A DNA stretch of 64,000 bases from Mediterranea massiliensis (GTDB taxonomy: Bacteria; Bacteroidota; Bacteroidia; Bacteroidales; Bacteroidaceae), in the NCBI RefSeq assembly GCF_900128475.1, contig NZ_LT635839.1, positions 538,807-602,806 of the forward strand. Reading direction: 5' to 3'. The notes under the pieces were generated by a model. The model did no database searches. It saw only the letters and a list, made by a program, of their open reading frames with translations, and had not been told where the DNA came from. Positions 9,566 to 17,533 of this stretch are shown here, piece after piece (positions within the stretch are counted from its first letter, which is position 1; each line of letters opens with the position of its first letter). The translations under genes and the position numbers were made by a program.

Positions 9566-9622
9566 GGCGGCAAAAGCCGCCTACTTTCTTTCAGTGAGCA
9601 GGATGGCGGACAAAGAAAGTAG
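9566..9622. terminator. Terminator hairpin plus 11-bp inverted repeat at cargo boundary
   Basis: GGCGGC-AAAA-GCCGCC (about 9566-9581) ends the rightward cluster. It is followed by CTACTTTCTTT (9581-9591) and its exact complement AAAGAAAGTAG (9612-9622). The AT-rich cargo operon begins about 40 bp further right (its 3' end at 9661), so this repeat lies at the junction between backbone and cargo. Confidence 0.6.
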
Positions 9623-9660
9623 CAAAGAAACCTCTGTGCCAATCTTCGATAAAACCAGTC

Positions 9661-10719
9661 TTATAAAGATATGATTTGTTCCCAATTGTAATTAGGATTA
9701 GAGAAATGTCCGTATATAGAAGTTGGTTGATATATAGTATTCTTTAATTTTAACAACTCAATTATTGCATTAGGTCTAAAATCGAATTTTGATAGAATAA
9801 ATTGTTTCAATTTTGTAGAATTGGATTCTTTGTCTGTGGAAACATTTAGCATGGTAGGCTGTTCTTCTCCAAACAAATAAGCCACTGCTATTTTGCATTC
9901 TTTTTCTAATCCGTTTGCGACTATGTTTTTTGCAACAAATCGAGCCATGTAAGCAGCACTTCTATCTATTTTGCTCGGATCCTTTCCAGAAAAAGCACCT
10001 CCGCCATGTGTTACCAAACCGCCATAAGTGTCTATCATTATTTTACGACCAGTTAATCCTGTATCGTTAACAAACCCACCTTTATAAAATTTTGATTTCC
10101 TATTTATCTGAATATCTACATTTATACAATCAATCAGTTGAGTTAAAACCTTCTGTTTTATTTCATTTTCAATGAAATCGGGATGAACATTCTCCTTATG
10201 CTGTACATTGATTATCAATTGTTCAAGATTATTTTCGCTAATTGTAACTTGTACTTTCCCATCAGGGAGGAGATAATCTACGCTCTTTCTATACGTATCA
10301 ATCTCTTTGGCTATTAAATTAGATAAATATACACCATACGGAAGATAATTATATTGATTGTTTATAGCATAACCATACACAATACCTTGGTCGCCAGCTC
10401 CACCGTTCATAACAGCATCATTTAGTTGTCTTGATTGTGAAGTCAAAAAGTTCAGTATGTTTAATTTTTCACAATAGCCTATGGATTGATATACATCATT
10501 GACAATTTTCTCAATATCAACCCTTTTATTTTGAGTACTAATTTCTCCAGCAACAATTAAATTATTACCACTTCCCAAGCATTCTATTGCTGTATGGGCA
10601 TTACAATCTTGCATCAAGAAAGCATCTAAAAGAGCATCACTTATTTGGTCGCATATTTTATCGGGATGTCCTTGTAATACACTTTCTGTTGTATATTTGT
10701 CTAATTTATCGAATATCAT
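9661..10719 (-). CDS. Divergent S-adenosylmethionine synthetase (MetK family), cargo
   Basis: 352 aa, about 30-70 residues shorter than housekeeping bacterial MetK. The family motifs are intact: GHPDKICDQISDA (17-29), GEIST (58-62), GAGDQG (107-112), LLPDGKVQVT with K155, GLTGRKIMIDTYGG (221-234) and GGGAFSGKDPSKIDRSAA (239-256). The ATP, phosphate and metal ligands are therefore present and activity is likely. Two parts differ: the QSPDI gating-loop region is shortened to QSRQLND (95-101), and the usual GGPxGD is GGFVND (214-219). The start overlaps the upstream membrane-protein stop by 14 bases, so the two are coupled. The pair is visibly AT-rich compared with the tra genes, suggesting separate acquisition. 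It could supply SAM or a SAM-like product; a housekeeping metK is expected elsewhere. Confidence 0.88.
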   Translation of the reverse strand: MIFDKLDKYTTESVLQGHPDKICDQISDALLDAFLMQDCNAHTAIECLGSGNNLIVAGEISTQNKRVDIEKIVNDVYQSIGYCEKLNILNFLTSQSRQLNDAVMNGGAGDQGIVYGYAINNQYNYLPYGVYLSNLIAKEIDTYRKSVDYLLPDGKVQVTISENNLEQLIINVQHKENVHPDFIENEIKQKVLTQLIDCINVDIQINRKSKFYKGGFVNDTGLTGRKIMIDTYGGLVTHGGGAFSGKDPSKIDRSAAYMARFVAKNIVANGLEKECKIAVAYLFGEEQPTMLNVSTDKESNSTKLKQFILSKFDFRPNAIIELLKLKNTIYQPTSIYGHFSNPNYNWEQIISL

Positions 10720-11497
10720 AATTCTGTTTTATACAGCTCCATTCTTCTGTTAATTTATTGTTTAGTTTTTTGTACACAGAATTGCTATTCGGAGATTTAT
10801 TATATGCCAATGTCGTTTCATATTCAAGTACCATATAGATAGCATCCTGAATAGTTTTATTTTTAGTTGATTTAGGTGTGCTAAAAATTTGTTTGAATTT
10901 ATCACACAAATTCTTTAATCTAAAAAAGAATGCTATGTGGTATATCAGTTCTATTAAGAACAATGACGATAAAAATAGTTGCAAGAATGGTATGGCAACG
11001 ACGTTATCTTTTATTCCGTAGTATGCAAATATCAAAAGCAAACCAAATAGTATTGTGTTCTTTATTGCCATTTTAGGCAACATCACTTTAATGATATTAT
11101 ATGTAAAAAAACAATTCTCATAACAATTAACCAACATTTTATATGGTCCTTTCTCAATAGAATCATTATCGTAATAATTCAAAACTGGCTTTTCCAGCAA
11201 TTTCGTGCCTAATGAATTGTCGATAAATCCTTTCCGTCTTTCATTAGCAGCCATAGGTTGCATTATAATTTCTACGATTATATATAATAAACCATACCCT
11301 ATAATAGAAATATAATTCAAAACATTAAATAAATTAGCAATCCATTTTATAGAATCTAATGAATGGCTTATACAATTTATTTGGAACGTTTGGAGTAATA
11401 TTGAACATATGAATGTACTCCAGAGGAATCCATTTTCGATATTGCGCCAAAAAGCAATCGTCTTGTAGCTTATCTCATACGGTAATTGTCTATCCAT
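10706..11497 (-). CDS. Four-helix membrane protein coupled to the SAM synthetase
   Basis: 263 aa, with no signal peptide and four predicted membrane helices at about 23-40, 55-79, 145-162 and 166-192. A cytosolic loop (80-144) holds RRKGFIDNS (87-95), and a cytosolic C-terminal tail of about 70 aa follows. Two close helix pairs around a conserved-looking charged loop recall small pore-type effectors of nucleotide-signalling systems, but I cannot assign it to a named family. First gene of the two-gene cargo operon, with its own -7 box and an AAAGGA ribosome-binding site just before ATG. Function not assigned. Confidence 0.7.
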   Translation of the reverse strand: MDRQLPYEISYKTIAFWRNIENGFLWSTFICSILLQTFQINCISHSLDSIKWIANLFNVLNYISIIGYGLLYIIVEIIMQPMAANERRKGFIDNSLGTKLLEKPVLNYYDNDSIEKGPYKMLVNCYENCFFTYNIIKVMLPKMAIKNTILFGLLLIFAYYGIKDNVVAIPFLQLFLSSLFLIELIYHIAFFFRLKNLCDKFKQIFSTPKSTKNKTIQDAIYMVLEYETTLAYNKSPNSNSVYKKLNNKLTEEWSCIKQNYDIR

Positions 11498-11513
11498 ATC
11501 CTTTATTTTTTTG

Positions 11514-11521
11514 CAAAGTTA
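11514..11521 (-). promoter_or_regulatory. Cargo operon promoter, -7 box
   Basis: The complement reads TAACTTTG, matching TAnnTTTG, about 17 bp before the membrane-protein ATG. That leaves a very short leader containing AAAGGA. The surrounding GTAACTTTGC also equals the ICE right core sequence. No clear -33 box. Confidence 0.55.
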
Positions 11522-11596
11522 CATGAAAAAAGCGAAACTACTTGAATGAGTCACTTGTAAAATCAAGTACTGACCATCAATTAAAATATTGATATA

Positions 11597-11641
11597 ACAT
11601 AAACTCCGATAAAGCATCCCCAACTTCATCGGAGTTTATGT
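11597..11641. terminator. tra operon terminator
   Basis: ACATAAACTCCGAT (11597-11610) and ATCGGAGTTTATGT (11628-11641) form a perfect 14-bp stem just beyond the lysozyme stop at 11659. It separates the tra operon from the cargo operon transcribed the same way. Confidence 0.75.
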
Positions 11642-11658
11642 TGTCGGACACTTACTTT

Positions 11659-12186
11659 TTATGGTACATACAGCAGCGCAAACTCTGTCTTTCTTCGTTT
11701 GAGCAGCATGGCGTGCCGTTTCCCTTTGTAGTTGCAGAAAGCAATATACTCCCGATAGATGTTCCTGTCGCCAGCCTCCAACTTTCGGATCAGCGTGCTT
11801 TTGGGTATCTTCCCGTTTCCCAACAAACGGTATGGACCGACATTGTAGGCAAGCGTGGCAAGGAGCAGACTATCTTTCCCGAACTGCCGGAACATCGCGC
11901 AGAACTTCCGTAGGTCTTTCCGCAGAAGCGCGTCCGCCTGCCGCTTCGTCATGGTGCGTGCCGAATACCTTTCGCCCTGTAACAACTTATGCCCATATCC
12001 CACATACGGGTAATGTTTTTCAGAGTGCCAACCCTCAAAATATTTCGTGCATCGCACCGCTCTCTCAAATGGTGGCAGCCGGTAGATAGTCGCCTGCCTG
12101 TCCGTTTCCTCATGGCGTCTGTCCCGTGCGGACACGGAACAGACCGCCAGAAGCGAACAGAGGATAGCCATGAATACACGCATCAT
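11659..12186 (-). CDS. GH24-type lysozyme of the transfer operon
   Basis: 175 aa with an N-terminal signal peptide (VFMAILCSLLAVCSVSA). The phage-type lysozyme fold is indicated by YFEGWH (catalytic Glu) and YVGYGHKL; a Leu/Ala-rich helical domain with LATLAYNVGPYRLLG follows. It would open peptidoglycan locally in the periplasm for the conjugation channel. Its start overlaps the traQ stop by four bases. Last gene of the tra operon. Confidence 0.85.
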   Translation of the reverse strand: MMRVFMAILCSLLAVCSVSARDRRHEETDRQATIYRLPPFERAVRCTKYFEGWHSEKHYPYVGYGHKLLQGERYSARTMTKRQADALLRKDLRKFCAMFRQFGKDSLLLATLAYNVGPYRLLGNGKIPKSTLIRKLEAGDRNIYREYIAFCNYKGKRHAMLLKRRKTEFALLYVP

Positions 12187-12689
12187 CGTATAAGGGGCTT
12201 GAAGTTTCCGATGGGGACAACAGAGATAGCCCCGTCATCCTTCATATTACGGTTGTTGAAGTCAAACTCCAATTCGTAGGAGTTGCTGAAATTGTCTTCC
12301 ACCACTACGATGAAGTTGTGCGCTTCGTCACCTTGCGCCGTATAGTACAGCCGGAACTTCTCGTTTTCGAGCAGGTAGCGGTCATTGGGCAGGAACGTGA
12401 TTCCGTTGTCCATTTTCAGCGTACCTTCTCCCTCGAACTGGAAATACCGGATGGTATAGAGGGTGTTGGCGAAGTCGCCTGTTTTTTTCAGTTCACAGCG
12501 GATTTCCACCGTCTGCCCCTTTGTTACCTTGTTCGGCACGGGCATGGTTTCCACCGTGAAGGGATAGGATTGCTGGATGTCCATGTCGTCGTCACACGAC
12601 ACGAGCGTGAGCGACACAGCGGCGAACAGGCAGAGTGCCAACGCCTTGAAGATTGATGTTCTCTTGTTCTTATTGTTCAGTATGTTCAT
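12183..12689 (-). CDS. traQ: Conjugative transfer protein TraQ
   Basis: 168 aa, with a lipoprotein-type signal (LCLFAAVSLTLVSC, Cys lipid site near residue 33) and a DUF3872-like beta-rich domain (TKGQTVEIRCELKKTG). Envelope-anchored component of the Bacteroides transfer apparatus; exact role unknown. It sits between traP and the lysozyme gene, the usual CTnDOT order. Confidence 0.82.
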   Translation of the reverse strand: MNILNNKNKRTSIFKALALCLFAAVSLTLVSCDDDMDIQQSYPFTVETMPVPNKVTKGQTVEIRCELKKTGDFANTLYTIRYFQFEGEGTLKMDNGITFLPNDRYLLENEKFRLYYTAQGDEAHNFIVVVEDNFSNSYELEFDFNNRNMKDDGAISVVPIGNFKPLIR

Positions 12690-12707
12690 TGTTCTTTGAT
12701 TTTTAAG

Positions 12708-13592
12708 TTATTGTTCATTTCTTTTTTTCGTTGTCAGTTGCAGATACTCGTTCAAGTCCTTGCAACCGTCATAGAGGGCAGAACGGTCGCAGACACGTTC
12801 CTCATAATGTCCTTTCAGTGTTTCCAACGTGCGCCGTCCGGCTTCGTCACGGTCGAGGTAACAGTCTATGCGCCCGTAACCGTCCAAATACTTCATCGCC
12901 TTTTCCACGTTGGAAACGGAGTTCAGCACAAGGCAATCGCCCGTTTCCAATCCGAGCGTGACGGCGGAAAGAAAGTCCATGAAGCCCTCAAAGACGCTGC
13001 ACACGTCAGCCGGAGAGCCTTCCGCCTTGACCAGCGACACATCCTTCAGAGGTACGCATCCCTTGAAGAAGCGGCTGCGGATTTCATATCCGCCCGCCAT
13101 ATTCGGGAAGCCGACGGCGAAATACCGCTTGCCACGCACACCGTAATTCAGTCGGCAGCAATACCGGGATGCAATGCCGTAAGGAATGTCCCGTTCCGCC
13201 AGATAGTCCGTCAGTGGAGAACGAAACAGCGGGACGGCTTCCACTCCCTCAAAGGCAGGTTCTGACGGTTTAGGCAGGAAAGTCGGTTTGCTCACTTCGG
13301 GAACAGGCATAGGTATATTGGCGGTTTCCGCTATGAACTTCACTTGTTCCATGAAGTCGTTGCTTCCGATAAACTCCCCGGCAAGCGTGAAGATGTCGCC
13401 ACCTTTGCCCAGTCCGAAGTCGTACCAGAGCTGTTTTGCCACGTTCACTCGGAAAGAGGGCGTGCGCTCATTGCGATATGGCGCACGATACCACAATTCG
13501 TTGCCGCTTCTTCGGACAGGCTCATGTCCCAGCCGTGCGAGGAAGTCCGCAAGGGGTATATGCCTCATGGCGTCGATTTCCGTCCGTTCCAT
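12708..13592 (-). CDS. traP: Primase-like Toprim protein TraP
   Basis: 294 aa. The N-terminal part (MRHIPLADFLARLG, then APYRNERTPSFRVN and GKGGDIFTLA) is DnaG-like without a clear CHC2 zinc motif. The C-terminal Toprim domain shows the acidic pattern: VFEGFMDFLSAV (Glu near residue 196) and CYLDRDEAGRRT (DxD near residue 245). It could prime the transferred strand in the recipient. Conserved tra position between traO and traQ. Confidence 0.82.
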   Translation of the reverse strand: MERTEIDAMRHIPLADFLARLGHEPVRRSGNELWYRAPYRNERTPSFRVNVAKQLWYDFGLGKGGDIFTLAGEFIGSNDFMEQVKFIAETANIPMPVPEVSKPTFLPKPSEPAFEGVEAVPLFRSPLTDYLAERDIPYGIASRYCCRLNYGVRGKRYFAVGFPNMAGGYEIRSRFFKGCVPLKDVSLVKAEGSPADVCSVFEGFMDFLSAVTLGLETGDCLVLNSVSNVEKAMKYLDGYGRIDCYLDRDEAGRRTLETLKGHYEERVCDRSALYDGCKDLNEYLQLTTKKRNEQ

Positions 13593-13600
13593 GCGGTGCG

Positions 13601-14176
13601 TCAGTTAATGATGAACTTGATGCCCACGCCCCACTGCGTATGAAACTTCCTCGTGTCGCCACCCCACAGGCAACGCTCCCGGAGGTTGGCGAGCAGAGCG
13701 ATACGGTCTGCCACATAAAACTCCATATCGAGCGTCAGCGCACCGCCGTAGATGAAGGCGTCCCGGTCATGGAGCGTGGAGCCGTCATGCAGCACCTTTT
13801 CGCCCCAGTTCACCGATTCATATCCGGCAAGAGCCGAAGCCCCTGCATAGACGAACACGATTTTTCGGGCATCGGAAAGTATCTTGAAGTAGTATCCCCC
13901 CTCCGCCGTGAACTGCGCCACGGGTATCTTCCCGTCCTTGTAAGGGTTGTTCTTCAACAGATATTCGCCGCCGAGCACCCATTTGTTCCCCTTTTTCGTG
14001 TAGGTGGAAAGAGCCGCTCCGAAGCTGTACCCACCATCGTTGCCTCCGGGATTGAAACCGTCCGCCATGTTCGCCCTGATCTCGATGCCCTGCATCTTCG
14101 GCAGGCATCGCTGGGCGTGCGCCTGCCCCGTAAACAGGGCAAGCGACGCGATAATTATTGCGATGTACTTCCTCAT
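13601..14176 (-). CDS. traO: Conjugative transfer protein TraO
   Basis: 191 aa. Signal peptide IAIIIASLALFTGQAHAQR, then a beta-strand-rich, glycine-rich sequence with aromatic repeats typical of small outer-membrane barrels. Matches the Bacteroides TraO family by size and by position two bases after traN. Confidence 0.85.
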   Translation of the reverse strand: MRKYIAIIIASLALFTGQAHAQRCLPKMQGIEIRANMADGFNPGGNDGGYSFGAALSTYTKKGNKWVLGGEYLLKNNPYKDGKIPVAQFTAEGGYYFKILSDARKIVFVYAGASALAGYESVNWGEKVLHDGSTLHDRDAFIYGGALTLDMEFYVADRIALLANLRERCLWGGDTRKFHTQWGVGIKFIIN

Positions 14177-14178
14177 GG

Positions 14179-15165
14179 TCAGCGCACTTGAAGTTCGTTG
14201 ATGGTATTGGCACGTACCAAGTCCTCGTTCTCAATCACGAAAGACTGGTGACGACCCCCGTTCTTCTCGTTGAGTTCCACCACGAGGCATTTGTCGTCGG
14301 GGATGGTGAACTTCGCCATCGTGAACACCGTGCGCTCGCTCTTCTTGCCCGGCACGAGCGTGGCGTAGTTCTGCGCACGGAGCGGCAGGATAATCTGCTC
14401 CTGCACGGCGGTACGCTTCGCCACCTTCTTGTCCACGATTTTCCATGTGATGTAGTCCACGTCGAAAGGCACGTTGCTCTGGTTCTTTATCTCCGTGTGG
14501 AAATAGAGCAACCCATTATGCGTGTAGATGCCTTTCAGCAGGTACTGGATGCCGAATCGCTTGCAGCCGATGTGCTTCACTTCACGCTTGTTCTGCTTGT
14601 GGATGGACTTCATGATAAGGCGCACCAGCATCGGGCTTTCGCTGCCCAGTTCCTTCAGATAGATTTCTTGCGCATTGTTCGGACGGTTCACCTTCTCGCC
14701 GTCATGGATGAAGTCGCACATCTCCACGTTGAGCAGCAGCGGTTCGGCTGCATATTTCACGTTGAAGGTGTAGAAACTACCGTCCTCCGTTATCACGGAC
14801 ATATTGGTTTCGTTCGGAAAATTCCTCACGGTAGCCTTTACGCGGATGACGTTCTCCGCTCCGTCGGCTTTGCCCGCAATCAGGTCGGGCGAGCCTAAAT
14901 CAACGTAGCGCACTTCCGAGGGGAAAATGACGTGGACGGTCTTGTCGTAGGTCACTTCCAAGCCGTGCGGGGGAACCATGCGGTCGAAGGTCAGCTTCTT
15001 TGTCAGCCCGTGATACAGGTCGCCGTCCGCCTCCTTCTGCGGATAGACCTCCTTTGTCAAGGTCGGTTGTTCACTTCCATTGTCCGTTCCAACGGTTACG
15101 TTCTCCTGCGCATTGGCAGTTGCAATGCCCATAGCGAGGGCAAACATGATGATTACTTTTCTCAT
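14179..15165 (-). CDS. traN: Conjugative transfer protein TraN (VirB9-like)
   Basis: 328 aa. Signal peptide (VIIMFALAMGIATANA), then an envelope domain of the DUF4138/TraN family; by position and form it corresponds to the VirB9-like part of the secretion core. The ATG lies directly after CCACTAAAATCCAAAGTA, one of the repeated leaders complementary to the candidate RteR RNA. Confidence 0.87.
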   Translation of the reverse strand: MRKVIIMFALAMGIATANAQENVTVGTDNGSEQPTLTKEVYPQKEADGDLYHGLTKKLTFDRMVPPHGLEVTYDKTVHVIFPSEVRYVDLGSPDLIAGKADGAENVIRVKATVRNFPNETNMSVITEDGSFYTFNVKYAAEPLLLNVEMCDFIHDGEKVNRPNNAQEIYLKELGSESPMLVRLIMKSIHKQNKREVKHIGCKRFGIQYLLKGIYTHNGLLYFHTEIKNQSNVPFDVDYITWKIVDKKVAKRTAVQEQIILPLRAQNYATLVPGKKSERTVFTMAKFTIPDDKCLVVELNEKNGGRHQSFVIENEDLVRANTINELQVR

Positions 15166-15183
15166 TACTTTGGATTTTAGTGG
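15161..15183 (-). promoter_or_regulatory. Repeated leader before traN
   Basis: On the coding strand CCACTAAAATCCAAAGTA is followed by ATGAG. It differs by one inserted A from the exact complement of 50224-50250 of the candidate RteR RNA. It covers the ribosome-binding area and start codon. Confidence 0.65.
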
Positions 15184-15234
15184 TAAATAAAATTGGGTTG
15201 TTGTTTTTTTATTAGTCGTTGATTGTTATTGTTT

Positions 15235-16584
15235 TCAATCTCTGTCCTGATAGAGCATGACCTTGTACCCGGCTTTCAGATGCACTTTCACCGTGCGCAT
15301 CTTTTTGGCGATGTACTGGCTCGTGCCTTGTATCAGCCCCTTGCCCAAGTCGGAGGCGAGCTGCGCCCCGGCGTTGGTGGAGATATTGATGCTGCTACCC
15401 AGCGAGCCGCCCATGTTGGCGGCAACCTCCCTGACGGCATTCATTTCCATAGAGTTGGGAATGAAGATACCGGGCTGCCCGTCCGTGTCATACACTGCCA
15501 GTTCTACCGGGATAATCGTACCCGAATATTCCAGCGACGTGATTTCAATATCGAGCCGTTCGCCCTGAATCTTTGCCGTGCCGACCACCACCGCATTGCG
15601 GGGGATGATTTTGTCCGCCACCGCCATCGGCTCCAGCAGCCGTAATCTTACCGCCTGCCCGTCCGTCACACTCTGCGCCCCATAGATGCACGCCGATATG
15701 GTGTTTTTGTCCGATACGGTCATGACACCTACCGCCGTATTGAAACTGCGGTTGCGCTCCTGCGAGAAGGAGGCGACAAATTCGGCGTTGCTCATCGGCT
15801 GCGAGAGCGAGGATACCACCTGATGCGCCACCTGCCTGACAGGTGCAGCCGTGTTCTTTCCGGTTTTCTGCACGGGGTAAGGCTCTGCCGCCTGTCCGAC
15901 AGGTGGCTGTGTGCCGTTCTGCCCGCCCATGTACTTCGCCGCCAGCTCGTAGGACTTCTCCATGAGTGCCACTTGGTCATCCATAGCGGACGCTTTACCC
16001 TTCTCGCTTTCAAGTTCCGATTCCAGCGAGGCGATACGCTCCAACAGTTCGTCCATTTCCGCATTGTCGTTCTTCGGCTGCTCATAGAAGTTGCCGAGCG
16101 TGGCGTTTAGGTCGCGGTAGGCGGCTGCGGAGGACTGGATGGTTTTCGGGGCAGACTTCACATTCTCTTCCGTACCGCCGGGATTGGCAAGGTCGAAGTC
16201 CCTGCCGCTGTCCGTTTCCGCCACCTCTCGGTCGAACATATCGCCCAGTTCCTGCATGGTGCGGCTGCGGTTCTCCTGACGTTCCTCCATCGCCCCCTGT
16301 TCGTAGGCTTTCGCCTTGTCACCGATGATCTGGCGGTTCGCCTTGTCCGCGTCGGGCATTTCGATGTTGTAACCTCCCGTCCCCGGCTGCTGCTCCTTGT
16401 CGGAAGACGGGGCGAATATCAGCCACATCGCCCCGATGAATACCAGCACCATAGTGGGCAGCACTATCATTTTCTGACGTTTCAGCCTTTGGGCTTCGGT
16501 CAGCGGCTTGCGCTCCTTCTTCGGTTTCCCGTTGTCAGGAGCCGCCTTGTTTTCGTTTTTAGGTTCATTCTTCGTCTGTTCCAT
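15235..16584 (-). CDS. traM: Conjugative transfer protein TraM (VirB10-like)
   Basis: 449 aa. A cytosolic Lys-rich N terminus, one membrane helix (about 40-60, MIVLPTMVLVFIGAMWLIFA), a long polar and coiled-coil linker (about 180-220) and a C-terminal TraM domain with SACIYGAQSVTDGQAVRLRL. Topology and domain fit a VirB10-like bridge between inner and outer membranes. The start overlaps traL by 20 bases. Confidence 0.88.
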   Translation of the reverse strand: MEQTKNEPKNENKAAPDNGKPKKERKPLTEAQRLKRQKMIVLPTMVLVFIGAMWLIFAPSSDKEQQPGTGGYNIEMPDADKANRQIIGDKAKAYEQGAMEERQENRSRTMQELGDMFDREVAETDSGRDFDLANPGGTEENVKSAPKTIQSSAAAYRDLNATLGNFYEQPKNDNAEMDELLERIASLESELESEKGKASAMDDQVALMEKSYELAAKYMGGQNGTQPPVGQAAEPYPVQKTGKNTAAPVRQVAHQVVSSLSQPMSNAEFVASFSQERNRSFNTAVGVMTVSDKNTISACIYGAQSVTDGQAVRLRLLEPMAVADKIIPRNAVVVGTAKIQGERLDIEITSLEYSGTIIPVELAVYDTDGQPGIFIPNSMEMNAVREVAANMGGSLGSSINISTNAGAQLASDLGKGLIQGTSQYIAKKMRTVKVHLKAGYKVMLYQDRD

Positions 16585-16873
16585 ATAAATAAGGTATTAC
16601 ATTGTGATTGTTTTCCAGCTTTACGGACAGTTCCACCTGTCCGGCATGGTCTGTTACTATCCGGCTGCCGTCATTCCTGCCGATGTCATAGACGGCTTTG
16701 CCGAAGGTGTAGAGGGTAAGCACCGCGAAGGCGGCGAGCATCGCCAGCACGATGCGTTTACGTGTCTTCGGGGGCAAGCCGTCCAGATAGCCTTTGAGCC
16801 TTGCCACCAGCATTTTCTTTTTGTCGTGGAGCTTCCAGTACGCACGCCAAAATGATTTCCTGATTTTTTTCAT
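16565..16873 (-). CDS. traL: Conjugative transfer protein TraL
   Basis: 102 aa from ATG at 16873 (MKKIRKSFWRAYWK). Basic cytosolic start, one membrane helix (IVLAMLAAFAVLTLYTFGKA, about 43-62) and a short periplasmic tail, as in the DUF3989/TraL family. The longer upstream frame runs through traK in another frame and was not used. Confidence 0.8.
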   Translation of the reverse strand: MKKIRKSFWRAYWKLHDKKKMLVARLKGYLDGLPPKTRKRIVLAMLAAFAVLTLYTFGKAVYDIGRNDGSRIVTDHAGQVELSVKLENNHNVIPYLYGTDEE

Positions 16874-16878
16874 GTCCG

Positions 16879-17502
16879 TTACCTTTTGATGGTTTGTAAA
16901 TCCTTGTTCTCGATGATGGTGAATCCCTCGATGGTGAAACCGTTGGGATTGTCGTCCGAACGGGACGAGTTCAAGAGGCGGCACGTCGTCACGAGGCTGC
17001 GCTCGGTGACGTTGCTTTGCCGGATGATCTTCTGCGTGGCGTAGGTAGTCGCACGGTACGGGTAGCCGTTGAAGTCGCACACCACGCTGTCCACTTTCAG
17101 CACTTGGTTGATGTTCCCGGCGATGATGCGGTTGTAGTACCCCTTCTCGGCGAAGTCCGAATAGTAGTTGTAAACACTTTTGTCCGCTAATAGCAGGGCG
17201 CGTTTCACGTTATGCTCTATTGCGCTCTTTTCGGGCGAGAGCGTGAAGAACAGCTCGTGGAAGCGGCGCACGTGTTCCCTTGCCTCCGCCGGACGGTTCT
17301 GCGACAAGTCCTGCGAGAGAGCCAGCATCAGCGACTTGCCGTTGTCCAGCACGTAAATCTTTTCCCGTTGCCGCTCTGCGAAGCGGTAGGAACTCCACAC
17401 GCTCCATACCGTTATCACGGCGCACAACGAGAGGAAGACGATACCGAACAGGCGTATCTGCCTGAACGATGATTCGATGTTTTTGAGTGACTTAAATTCC
17501 AT
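16879..17502 (-). CDS. traK: Conjugative transfer protein TraK (VirB8-like)
   Basis: 207 aa. One N-terminal membrane helix (LFGIVFLSLCAVITVWSVWSSY, about 18-40), then a periplasmic domain of about 165 aa. The size and single-anchor layout fit the TraK family, comparable with VirB8-type assembly factors. Lies between traJ and traL in the usual order. Confidence 0.87.
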   Translation of the reverse strand: MEFKSLKNIESSFRQIRLFGIVFLSLCAVITVWSVWSSYRFAERQREKIYVLDNGKSLMLALSQDLSQNRPAEAREHVRRFHELFFTLSPEKSAIEHNVKRALLLADKSVYNYYSDFAEKGYYNRIIAGNINQVLKVDSVVCDFNGYPYRATTYATQKIIRQSNVTERSLVTTCRLLNSSRSDDNPNGFTIEGFTIIENKDLQTIKR

Positions 17503-17533
17503 TGTTTTTTATTCGTTTTTAATTGTCAGTTGA

